DNA of 14,877 bases from Syncephalastrum monosporum B8922. Lineage: Eukaryota; Mucoromycota; Mucoromycetes; Mucorales; Syncephalastraceae. The notes beneath the pieces are model-generated. The model saw only the letters and a program-made list of their open reading frames with translations, was not told the DNA's origin and did no database searches. The translations under genes were made by a program, and so were the position numbers. This document shows positions 1 to 9,186 of this stretch, piece after piece. Each line of letters opens with the position of its first letter. Within the stretch, counting starts at the first letter, position 1. The stretch is taken from NCBI GenBank assembly GCA_000697355.1, contig JNEN01000800.1, positions 1 to 14,877 on the forward strand, in the 5' to 3' direction.

Positions 1-23
1 GGGGGGGGGGGGGGGGGGGGGGG
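1..23. other. Poly-G run at the window edge
   Basis: The first 23 bases are all G, followed directly by ordinary mixed sequence. No TTAGGG-like telomere unit is visible next to it. A homopolymer G run exactly at an edge is most simply a sequencing or assembly artefact at a contig end. A genuine G-tract in the promoter of the downstream corepressor gene is the alternative. Confidence 0.6.
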
Positions 24-151
24 AGAGATAATGTGTGACGGTGCCAGCCAGATGGACAGACAACTGCACCCAAATTCCCGTACTCATTTCCAATTCCAAT
101 TTAGCTTTAGTTTCACACCCTTTTGTTCTTCCTCACATTTGACTCTAAACA

Positions 152-3100
152 ATGAGTGCAACCGGCTCGACATCTTCGGCTGGTACCCAATCTCGCTCTC
201 GCTCCCGTTCTCGATCGCCGCCGTACAGTGACGCTCGTTTCCCTCCTCCACGCTACAATTCACGCTACGACCAGTACAGCTACAGACCAGCGAGGAGTGC
301 AATGTCAACAGCACTAGACGATTACAGGGAAATGCGGGACAGAGGCCGCGATCGCGACAGAGAGCGTGACCGGCCACCGCCCCCACGAGATGATCGTTAC
401 ATGCCTCGCAATCGGGACAGGTATATATTCTTGATTGACGGCAATCCCTCTCTGACTCCCATCGTAGGGACAATCGCTATACACCGTACTACAGAGACGA
501 ACTACCCTCGCCCCATTACTATGGTCCTCCGCCACCCTCCGTTCTGTCGCGTGACTATCCGCCAAAGCCCGTGTCCGGACCCTCACGACGAGAAGGTGCG
601 TCGTATTTTCATCGCACTTTGATTGTGTACAGACAGACGTCTCACTCAGACTTGTAGACACCAAGCTGGGGACACCGCCCGGATTTCCCATCAAGGACAG
701 CAAAGAGGACAGCAGGATGTCTGGCAGCCCGTACGGACCGCCACCGCCCACACGATACATGGACTGGCGCGATAGAGAAAGAGACAGAGACAGAGACAGA
801 GACAGAGACCGCGATCGAGACAGAGACAGACGGTATCGCGAAGACGACCGATGGCGCGATATCGACAGACGCAACCGCGACAGAGACGGGTATGGACAAA
901 GAGAGGAAGGGAAAAAAAGGCCCATGTGCGTGAGCTTATTTTATTTATGAATTCGGCCGACTAGCTACATGATGCGTTACGAATCAGCCCCTTACGGGCC
1001 GCCGCCACCGCCCCCTGCTCCACCTTACCACGGCCCTCCACCCTTCGGCGGCGACTCCTACCGACCCGACCGCGACAGAGACCGCGACGTGCCTCAATCC
1101 CCTGGCGGCGCCTTGCCTTACTATGATCGCGACAGACTCGACGACCGCGACTTTTATCGACCCGGTCCGCGCGCACCGCCCCCATTGGACATCGACCGCT
1201 ACCGGGGACGGCCGAATCGTCCTTGGGTTCCGGCGGGTATAGGACGCGACCGGGCTGGACGAGAGCGTGAACGCGAGGGCAGCGTCAAAAGCCCTCGCAG
1301 TATGACACCCACCAGTGCCTCTTATCCTGGCCCTCGATTGCGCGAACTCGATACACGACGCGACCCCACCGATCCAACGAGAGATGCTGAAGCATCCAGC
1401 TCAGGTACGCCCTTTTTTAATAGACCATTTAGAAACGCCAGCTCATGCGTTGATGCAGACGGCAAGTCGTCCAGTGACCTTCGTCCCCACAGCCGAACAG
1501 CGTCTGGAGAATATAAGAAAGACTCTCCAGAACAAGATATCAAATCCGTATCGGATGAGCCCATCCGATCGGCTGATATGGACAGGGAAATGCCATCCGA
1601 AGAACAGGAGAAGCCTGAAGAGGATGCAGATGCAGAGCCAGGTGAGGTTAAGGCGGATGCGAACAGCGAAGAGGAGCCGTCGAAGCCAGAGATTTCCGAA
1701 GAGCGCCCTGTCGAATCATCCACTCAACCTGAACCCCAAGACAAGGAGGATGAACAGGAACAGCCGCAGGAACAGACATCACTGGAGCAGCAGAAACACG
1801 AACCGTCTTATCATGGTCAACCCGCGCGTGAACAACCCGAACTTGAGCAACAGGAGCTCGACCAGCCTGTGTCTGTGCAGGATAAGTCTGACCAGGAACA
1901 ACCAGACCACAATGTGCCGTTGAACGAACCGAAACGCGACGAAGATGAAACACTGCCTCCCACCAAGGAAAGAGAACTACAAGAGGACGCGCAGGTAGAC
2001 CGCGCACAGCCAAGCGACTCCTCTACTCTTGCTCCACCTTTGCCTCCTACCATGAGCAGAGCAGAAGAGTCTCTGCCAGAAGGAACGGAAGAGGTCAAGA
2101 TGGATGTCGAACCACCGGTGAAAAGCGAGCCTGTCGAACCCAAGCCGGAGAACCTGGAAAACGGCAGTGCTGGACTCTCTGCCGCGTCCGAACTGCCCTC
2201 GGTGGAAACACCCACCGAGGAAGCAAAGGATCTCACGCAGCAGGAAATCGTCGAGCGCATCGGTCAAATCGAAAACGACATTTCAATGTATGAGGAAATG
2301 CTCGAAGATATCGACAAGCAGGAGAAAGGCGAAGAAGAATCGGCTGCAGAGGAACAGGAACAGCTCAAGGACGAAGAAGATGCGCGACAACAGGCGTTGC
2401 AGGTCATCAACGAAAGCCAGCCTTTGACCGAGCTCGACAATCTTTCGCAGCAAAAGCCTTCACCTTTGATGCGAAAACGGCCTCAACTGCTCATCAGTCA
2501 GGCACGTTCAACGGACGACACGGATGACCTCCTCTCGGAGAAGCTCCTCCGCGAGAATCAAAAACTTGCCAAAGAAAACTCGCGCATGATCGGAGGCTGG
2601 CAAGGCAAGCCGGATGATCCGGAACAGTGGTCGGATGAGGAAGCTTGGTCCAAGCCGCTGTATGCAAAAATCGAAGATTACCCGTGCTACAAGGAAAACA
2701 TTCAAACATTCGACAAGCTCAAGACGACGGTGGTGGCACATCTCGCCGAACACCAGCGCATGCTGAGAAAGAAGGAACGGGTGTTGAAGCGGGAATACAA
2801 GGACCTCTACAAGCAGTGGAAGGAACGCAATCTGGCCCTGGATCGCCTCCGCGACCATGAGCGAAGGTCGGGCAAGTTGGCTTCGCGGTCGTCCTCCAGA
2901 CGCCGCATGGAGGAAGAGTCGGACGATATTGTGGATGGTGTCTCGTTTAACAGTGAACACGACGCACTGCGTTTTGGATCGGATGGCCAAGCGAATGCAT
3001 ACAACGGCCCAGGCAAGGGGCCCTGGACGTCCGATGCTGCCCGCTCCGAAGCCGAGCTCCTCGAGATCATCCAGTCACTTGAGTCAGCCGACATGCGCAA

Positions 3101-4749
3101 TCCTGAGCTGCGCGCGGCCAAGACGACCGCGACGATCCCGGACATGATCCTGGACCCAAAGGAAAGAATGCGGACGTATGACGATCGCAGTGGCCTTGTT
3201 CAAGACCCGCTGACATACTACCATACGGGAGCAGACACGGAGGATATCTGGTCTCAGCAGGAGATGACGAACTTTATGGAAGGCTATATCTTGTACCCGA
3301 AACAGTTTGGCAAGATCTCTGAGATGGTTGGCACCAAGACACCTTCGCAATGCGTCTTATTCTACTACCGCAAGAAGACAAAGATTGATTTCAAACGGCT
3401 GGTAAGCAAAGGACGACGTGGCAAAGCCAAGCGTCAGGACCGTCTCTTGGCAGCGGTGCGGCGTGCCGCCACAGACAGTCCGTCCTCTACGCGCAGGGCT
3501 AAGAGTAAGGGCTCGGCTCTTATGGCCGACATTGGTCAAGCGCAAAGCTCAAGACGTGCCAAGGAGAAGGAGTCTGAACGCAAGAGCCGGGAACTCAGAG
3601 ATCTTGGCGATCCATTGTATGGCGACGGCCGGCGCCGAAGCCGAAAATCAGCAGCTAGCGCGACGAGTGGATCGACCTCGACAGCTGCTGCAGTGGCTGA
3701 TGCGCTCGCAACGGCCAACGAGGAGGGCACGGACAAGACGCGTGATAAGCGCAAGATACCTCGGCGTAAGGTGCGATCGCCTCGTGCTTCCTCGGGGTTT
3801 GTGGCCACAGTGACACCTGAGACCCAGGCCGAACTGGACGAACAGCAAACACAGGCACAACAGGTGTCACCTCTGCAGGCACAATCAGCCGACTTGGGTG
3901 ATGAACTGGACGGCGGCAGCGGCCGCGCCGCTCCCACTGCCAAATGGACCGAGAAGGACAAGCAAGCTGCGGTGGAGGCGTTCAAGATGCACGGACGCAA
4001 CTTTACACGCGTGGCTGCTATGGTACACACGAAGACGGAAGACCAGTGCCGCAATTTTTATCACAACTTCAAGCGCAAATACGGGCCGAATGCGTTTGAT
4101 GAAGAGAACGAAGACGAGGGTTCGGATCTCAAAGCAGAAGAAGAGGACGCGGCAGCCGCGCTCGTTGGCATGGGCCAAGTACGGCAGCCATCGCAGCAGC
4201 AACAGCAGCAGCAGCCACCCACGTTACAACAGCCACCACCACAGCAGCAGCAACAGTCGGTTGGACCACCCCCAGCCTCGGGACACACGCGCACGTTAAG
4301 CACGACTCAGATGGAGAGCAAGCCGAGACAACCTCGGGCGTATGCGAGCGCAACGACCGCCTCGACAGGCGTAGCTGGCCATCGACGTCGGCGTGCGCGC
4401 ACCTCGTCTGGCAAAGTGATGGGTGATGATGAAGCAGGCTTAGGCGATTGGATGGAAGGCACAAGCACGCGCCGGGTAGGCCGTGCCAGCAGCAGCAGCC
4501 AAGGTGCGCTCGTTGGCACAGCGGCGATCTCGGCCTCGTCCCCTATGGCTGCTGAGGCGCGGCGGCCGGCGTACTCGTCGTATTGGTCTGTGAACGAGCG
4601 CAGCGAGTTCATGCGCTACCTCGAGATGTATGGTCGCGACTGGGAGAAGGTTGCAGGTGCACTCAAGAGCAAGACCGCGACGCAGGTCCGCAACTTTTAT
4701 AGTAACAATGAGGAAAAAATGCAGTTGAATGACATTGTGCAACGCCACG

Positions 4750-4780
<31 letters not shown>

Positions 4781-5366
4781 ACACCACCACCACCATCACC
4801 ACCACCACCATCACCCTAGTGCGGCTGCTCCACCTCCACCTCCGCCCTCAGCGCCGGCTGCACCTCCACCTCCTCATCCTCCTACTGCTGCTCCTCGACC
4901 CCCGAATGAAGGGTATTATGAACGACCCCATTTTCAAGTGCTGCAGTCCCTGCCGTACGCAAACAACTCGCCCTCACCATCACCGTATGCCATGCCTCGT
5001 GTTGGTTACTTTACTCCGTCGCCACCATCATCGAGTGCGCGACCACCAGCACCTCCTCCACCACCTTCAGCGCAACAACAACCAGGTCCGATGTATCATC
5101 CGCCCTATCCACCACCGCCACCTTCGTCTACCTCCCCGCCACCATACCACATGAATCCATCACCTTATCCGCCGCCTGTCTCTGTCCACCCTCCTCCACC
5201 TCATCCGCGCCATCCACCTGCCCAGCCAACCCCAGTCCCACCGGCTTCGGTGCCATCACGGCCTGAAGCCTCCTCAGCTGTGACCAAAGTGGCTGATCTG
5301 CTCAACAGTGAAGAGCCGACAGAGAGCAGTCAAAAAAGCAGCTGGGAGTCGTGGTTTGGATCTTAA
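152..5366 (+). CDS. SNT1: Snt1/NCoR-like SANT-domain corepressor subunit
   Basis: This is a large nuclear scaffold of the Snt1 (yeast Set3C) / NCoR-SMRT family, which by family knowledge bridges histone deacetylases to chromatin. Proposed exons are 152-420, 468-595, 658-925 and 965-5366, joining in frame to about 1688 residues. The start at 152 has a good context (aaacaATGag). In that model an SR/RD-rich N-terminus (residues 1-220) is followed by an acidic Glu/Gln/Pro-rich stretch, a short coiled coil near 660, and a corepressor-core-like region (about 749-873, 'NQKLAKENSRMIGGW' then a basic coiled coil). SANT domains follow at about 982-1034 (W..QEMTNFMEGY, QFGKISEMVGTKT), 1214-1264 (W.EKDKQAAVEAF, NFYHNFKRKYG) and 1425-1474 (W.VNERSEFMRYLEMYGRDW). 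The end is 10 Gln, 11 His and a long proline-rich tail. Uncertain points: the third intron could start at 890 or 926, the exon 3 acceptor could be 636 or 657, and 1405-1458 may be another intron. Family assignment is strong; exact N-terminal splicing is moderate. Confidence 0.85.
774..833 (+). repeat. GAGACA microsatellite encoding Arg-Asp repeats
   Basis: A purine-rich repeat built on AGAGAC units, interrupted once by CGCGATCG, lies in exon 3 of the SNT1-like gene. It encodes alternating Arg and Asp residues (about nine RD pairs). Such mixed-charge RD/RE tracts are known in nuclear-speckle and RNA-associated proteins. The repeat unit is six bases, so length changes would keep the reading frame. 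Confidence 0.8.
1405..1458 (+). other. Candidate 54-nt in-frame intron (exitron-like)
   Basis: Inside the long last exon of the SNT1-like gene there is a donor (TCAG|GTACGC), a T-rich stretch (CTTTTTTAAT), a possible branch site (CTCAT) and an acceptor (GATGCAG|AC). The span is 54 nt, exactly 18 codons, without an in-frame stop. Both retained and removed forms keep the frame, giving ASSSGTPFF... or ASSSDGKSS. The 18 encoded residues (Phe- and Cys-containing) differ from the surrounding charged low-complexity protein, which favours a real intron. Confidence 0.5.
4752..4814 (+). repeat. CAR/CAY tract encoding Gln10-His11
   Basis: Ten Gln codons (mixed CAG and CAA) are followed without a break by eleven His codons (mixed CAC and CAT), about 11 residues after the third SANT domain. 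Codon mixing suggests some selection on the peptide rather than a pure trinucleotide expansion. A shorter interrupted Gln tract occurs at about 4192-4257. A proline-rich region follows to about 5260. Confidence 0.9.
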
Positions 5367-5714
5367 TTGAAAGCAGTATATACGTTTAATTTGCAGAAAG
5401 AAAGAATAGTAATATAAAACGAACTCAGTGGCGGTTCCAAATGGAAAAAGTGATTTACATCGAATGGTCCATGCGCTGGTTGATGAGCAGGAACAATATA
5501 CATAGACACGTAAAAAAAAAGGAGCTTAAAAAAGGTTCAGGAGGATATAAAGACCACACGAAAACTTACAAGATAACCCATACACATTCGTTTTTTTTTT
5601 TTTTTTTTCAAAAGAAAAAAGGGGTGCCGACGCTTTTCTCTTTTCTTTTTTGTTCTTCATCTTGCATAGTAACTATCCACATCAGACATATACACACTTT
5701 CTTAAAGACGGACG
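5367..5714 (+). other. Intergenic region, SNT1-like 3' end and kinase promoter
   Basis: The 348 bases between the two + strand genes hold no gene that I can support. There is an A/T-rich stretch just after the stop (AATATAAAA at about 5411), which could serve as a poly(A) signal. A run of about 19 T starts near 5590, and a pyrimidine-rich CTTTTCTCTTTTC tract follows. The T and CT-rich tracts lie 60-125 bases before the kinase start and are the usual look of a fungal promoter and 5' UTR. No clear TATA box is visible. Confidence 0.5.
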
Positions 5715-8055
5715 ATGATGAAAGATTTCCAGCCCACGCCACCACCGACGGCAGCCTCTCCTCGTTTCCGATGGTTCTTTCGTGCCAGCAAACCGACATT
5801 CAGCGTGCCGACCGTGTACGACGACCTCCAGCATCAAAAGACGCTCAAAAGTAATAGCTATTTACAACAGTATTCAGAAGATGACGGCTCGACTTTAAAT
5901 GAAAAATCTGTCCGTCGCATTGCGTCTGCACCCAATGCAAAACTACTCAAGCAACAGCAACAGCAGTACTCGATATCTCCACCGCCCTTACCGCCCTCAC
6001 AGCCGGCATTGTATCGGCTCGAGAAAACCTTGTCATCAACACCCACGTTGCACGACGCGGACGGATCAGGGCGACGCCGACTGCGGCGGTCGTACGCGGC
6101 CAATAGTATCAAAGTGCGCGAGGTTCAAGTGGGTCCAAGCAGGTACAGTAAAAGATATAACGAGAAAATGCAGTAAAGCGTCTTGTGTATGTTGTGTGGA
6201 TGCGTAGGGGTGAATAGTAAAAGAGCCGTATGAGATAACAAGGGAACAAACAAATCAGAGAGAGATACACACAAAGAGACAGAGAGAGAGCGAGAGCAAG
6301 AGTAAGAGGAAGGAGAGATAGGAAAGGGGGCGCTTCGTTCAGGGGGTTGATTAGGGAATAATAATAAACGCGTGAGCGTACAAAATATTATTACCCCAAG
6401 ATATCCACATCAAAGGACAATGCGCCGGGCGTACATCTCCAGACTTTCTTCGATGCTCATCCACTTTGTCTTCATAGTTTCACCAAAGTGCGCTTACTAG
6501 GCCGCGGCGATGTGGGGAGTGTCCATCTCGTGAAACAAAAAGGCACGGACAAGATGTATGCGATGAAAGGTACACAAACGTTCAGGGAGCGATCAACTAT
6601 CATAACGCTTACAGCCTAAGCACACAGTTTTGTCCAAAAAGGAAATGGTACGACGCAACAAGATCAAGCGTGTCCTGGCTGAACAGGAGATCCTTGCCAG
6701 CGCCAATCATCCTTTTATCGTAACCCTCTATCATTCATTCCAAAGCCAAGACTATCTGTACTTTGTGACCGAGTACTGCATGGGAGGCGAATTTTTCAGG
6801 GCCTTGCAGAGCCGACCTGGCCGTTGTCTGAATGAGGATGGGGCACGTTTTTATGCCGCCGAAGTCATTGCTGCCCTGGAGTATCTCCATCTCCAGGGAT
6901 TTATTTATCGCGATCTCAAACCTGAAAGTAAGATCATTTTATACATATTAGTCCATATCTGGATGCATTGTATTCAGGGAACACCTATGGATTACGCAAA
7001 AGAAAAAAAAAAAAGAAAAAAGGCCAGAAAAAAGCTGATGGTATCTTCTCCTATGTAGATATCCTCCTCCACCAAAGCGGACATCTGATGCTAACCGACT
7101 TTGACCTGAGCAAGCAATCGCAGCCACCTTGTCCTCCATCCATTGTCAAGTCTACTTCACCCCATATTGTAAGCTTTACACATACAGCGACCAAAGAAGA
7201 TAAAAGTTACTTAACGCGTGCTTCCATACCATTTTTAAAGCCTCCTACCATTGATACCCGGACATGCATTGCTCATTTGCGTACCAATAGCTTCGTTGGT
7301 ACTGAAGGTAAAAACTAGCGCTACATGTCAAGCAAACGGCGTCTCACAACCATTGATGCTTGTAGAGTACATTGCCCCGGAGGTGATACGTGGGTGTGGA
7401 CATACAAGCGCTGTGGATTGGTGGACTCTGGGTATCCTGATCTTTGAGATGCTGGTACGTGGCTCTATAAGTGTCATTCATTTATATACAAATGTATTTG
7501 AGTCTGACATGCCCCTTGATAGTATGGCACGACGCCATTCAAAGGGTCCGCACGAAACGAGACGTTTACACGCATTCTGCACACCGACGTTGTATTTCCC
7601 TCGAAGCCGCAGGCGGTCTCGAGCCAGTGCAAGTCGCTTGTGCGACGCTTGCTGGACAAGCAGGAAGACAGCCGTTTGGGGTCCGTCGCAGGCGCATCCG
7701 ACGTCAAGGCCCACCCATTCTTCCGACCCATCAAATTTGCCTTGCTGCGCCATATGACGCCGCCGATCCTGCCTGCCCACACCCCGATCCCACCGCCGCG
7801 GGCCATCCGTGAAAGTGCTAGCCTGGATCTCGAGAACGATGTTCCGCTTGACGCGGAAGACGCCCTCGCCAACCCTTTTTCTAAATTCAACTCAGGTACG
7901 TTTCCCTGCTGTGATTGTCTCTGGCGTCTGTGTTTTTGATCCATGTATCAAACGCCGACATCTCTGTTTTACTTTCGGCTAACTCTTGTACTCTAGTGAC
8001 TTTGTATCATGATGGCGACTCTGACTCGGAGACGGTAGTCTTTTCAGAAGACTAA
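5715..8055 (+). CDS. nrc-2: AGC-family Ser/Thr kinase, Nrc-2/Fpk1/Kin82 type
   Basis: This kinase belongs to the fungal flippase-kinase group (yeast Fpk1/Kin82, Neurospora NRC-2), which by family knowledge phosphorylates phospholipid flippases and affects polarity and conidiation. Exons 5715-6142, 6478-6569, 6628-6927, 7059-7168, 7241-7307, 7366-7454, 7523-7895 and 7997-8055 join in frame to 505 residues. Visible parts: family motif [10 protein letters not shown] at the exon 1 end, Gly loop GRGDVG (151-156), ATP lysine in YAMK (Lys173), alpha-C Glu192, YRDLKPEN (267-274), DFD in place of DFG (287-289), an insert, then NSFVGTEEYIAPE (326-338), and a C-terminal [15 protein letters not shown] tail. 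The N-terminal 140 residues are Ser/Pro/Gln-rich and probably disordered. ATG 5715 is followed at once by a second ATG at 5718. All key catalytic residues are present. The DFD motif is typical of this group and of plant AGCVIII kinases, so it is not a defect. Each junction restores conserved kinase sequence, so the model is strong; only the exact start is less sure. Confidence 0.93.
6256..6329 (+). repeat. GA-rich tract in kinase intron 1
   Basis: A purine-rich stretch (AGAGAGAGA, AGACAGAGAGAGAG, GAGCAAGAGTAAGAGG) lies in the middle of the 335-nt first intron of the kinase gene. This intron is several times longer than most others here. The tract may simply be a microsatellite or could act as an intronic splicing or promoter element. 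Confidence 0.6.
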
Positions 8056-8596
8056 ATTAATGCACGAAGATAAAAAAAAAAAAGTCCTGTACACACCCTA
8101 CAAGCATGCAATAATGCTCTCTTTGAAAATACATATAACTCTAATTCGCTGCCGCTCTTTCGGCACCTTTTTGGCCTCTCCATCATAAGTTATGCTGCGC
8201 TTAGTCGGGTGCTACATGTGGGACATGATGATAAGTAATAATGCAATACCTAGGAACTTGGTTGTCTTTCCTTAATTAATTTACACATATGGGGTCCTCT
8301 ACGGTACACAAAAGATTTTTAGGGACGCGAACACCTCATTGATGTCAGACGACCTTTTATATGTACGCCACAAAGCATAGATGTTAGCAGGCATGGAAGA
8401 GCTGTAATATCAATCCAATAAAAGCCGTTATAACTTGATACCACTAATCATAACTAAGCAAGAAAGTATATGCTTGCTCTTGCCGATGTCTGTCGTATAA
8501 CAAAAACTAATACACTGATGACACTAGATATGCTTCCGTAAACTATAATGACTAGTATAACCTTATGCAATGTTGACATGAGAAATGCAACGGCAT
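8056..8596. other. A/T-rich intergenic region after the kinase gene
   Basis: About 540 bases follow the kinase stop. I see no long open frame, no tRNA-like GTTCRAxTC box and no paired inverted repeat. An A12 run lies close to the stop at about 8070, and AATAAA occurs at 8417-8422. The base composition is clearly more A/T-rich than the neighbouring exons, as expected for fungal 3' and intergenic DNA. Confidence 0.5.
8417..8422 (+). terminator. Possible poly(A) signal for the kinase gene
   Basis: A perfect AATAAA lies about 360 bases downstream of the kinase stop. It would imply a long 3' UTR, so a nearer non-canonical signal is possible. Confidence 0.25.
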
Positions 8597-8759
8597 TTAC
8601 AGGCCCTTGAGCCTTTTCTTTTCGTCAGTGGCAAATGGTTGCTGTTGGAAGGAAAGAAAATAAACATGGCGAACGGCTGTGTGTACCAAATAAACAGTGA
8701 ATAGCATATACTGAAGTAATAAGCATGGTTCCGTATGCAGTTTTGGCTTCCATCGGCAT
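8597..8759 (-). CDS. Possible 3' exons of a small unrecognised gene
   Basis: On the - strand a strong 3' splice site (TTTCTTTCCTTCCAACAG) precedes a short terminal exon, 8641-8597, reading QPFATDEKKRLKGL and stop. An upstream donor TCA|GTATAT gives a 70-nt intron (8711-8642) and joins in phase to KTAYGTMLITS. The joined reading, KTAYGTMLITS then QPFATDEKK, is continuous and has sensible codons. The nearest in-frame ATG is at 8759, which would make only 30 residues, so either this is a micro-peptide or further 5' exons exist. A possible acceptor (GATGGAAG|CC at about 8748) and a methionine-led frame near 8892 hint at more exons, but I could not join them in phase. Product not recognised. It lies tail-side of the chitin deacetylase on the same strand. 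Confidence 0.3.
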
Positions 8760-8801
8760 CGGATCAAACACCAGAAATTAGCAAGTAAGTCAGGACAAAA
8801 T

Positions 8802-8827
8802 AGAGAGAGAGAGAGAGAAAAAAAAAA
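8802..8827. repeat. (GA)n followed by an A run
   Basis: Eight GA/AG units run straight into about ten A. On the - strand this reads as a T run followed by CT repeats, a pyrimidine tract that could serve an intron 3' region of the possible small gene at 8597-8759. Confidence 0.7.
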
Positions 8828-9103
8828 GGAGACAGTATAGTAGGTCCAGGAGGCTACAGTAAAAGGGCTAATCGCGTTAGAAGAGCCGCTCATGATTCCA
8901 CAGAGAATGCAGCAGGTAAAATGCATTCAATTTGGAGTCGCCCCCCTTCCTTTTTGGATTTATTACCCAATGTTGTGAGAAATTAAATGTAGAGAAGAAA
9001 GCGCGGAAGAGAAAAGAAGGCGAGAAAGAGGAGACGGGAAAGGGAGACTGGGGAAGGAAGACTATGGGTGTGTTTCGCCCGCCATGATGAGAGCAGGCGT
9101 GGG

Positions 9104-9132
9104 AGAGTGACAGTGAGAGTGAGAGTGAGAGT
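9104..9132. repeat. GAGAGT hexanucleotide repeat
   Basis: About four copies of GTGAGA/GAGAGT, the first interrupted by GACA, lie downstream of the chitin deacetylase stop in a generally purine-rich stretch (8990-9140). This is a simple repeat with no coding role seen. Confidence 0.7.
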
Positions 9133-9146
9133 GGGTCTGGGTATGG

Positions 9147-9152
9147 TTTATT
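9147..9152 (-). terminator. Poly(A) signal of the chitin deacetylase gene
   Basis: TTTATT on the + strand reads AATAAA on the - strand, about 35 bases past the deacetylase stop codon. Position and sequence both fit a cleavage and polyadenylation signal. Confidence 0.5.
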
Positions 9153-9186
9153 GAACAGTAGAAAGAAAGAGAGTAAAGAAGTAGTT

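Noticed and set aside
1..23. Telomere end
   Set aside because: The run is pure G and no TTAGGG-type unit follows.
314..925. Long - strand frames rich in Ser/Leu/Arg repeats
   Set aside because: They are the antisense of the Arg/Asp repeat exons; they carry no domain and the + strand reading explains the codon pattern.
1640..1664. GTGAGG...AACAG as a short intron
   Set aside because: It would be 25 nt, too short to splice, and the coding reading is continuous.
3402..3438. GTAAGC donor with a CAG acceptor as an intron after SANT1
   Set aside because: The span is only 37 nt and encodes the basic segment RLVSKGRRGKAKRQ, which fits the family pattern after this SANT domain.
5441..5854. 137-codon + strand frame before the kinase
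   Set aside because: It runs through poly-A and poly-T tracts, overlaps the kinase exon in another frame and shows no domain.
8056..9186. tRNA, C/D snoRNA or CRISPR array in the intergenic gap
   Set aside because: No tRNA B box, no paired C and D boxes at suitable spacing, and no regularly spaced direct repeats; only simple GA repeats.
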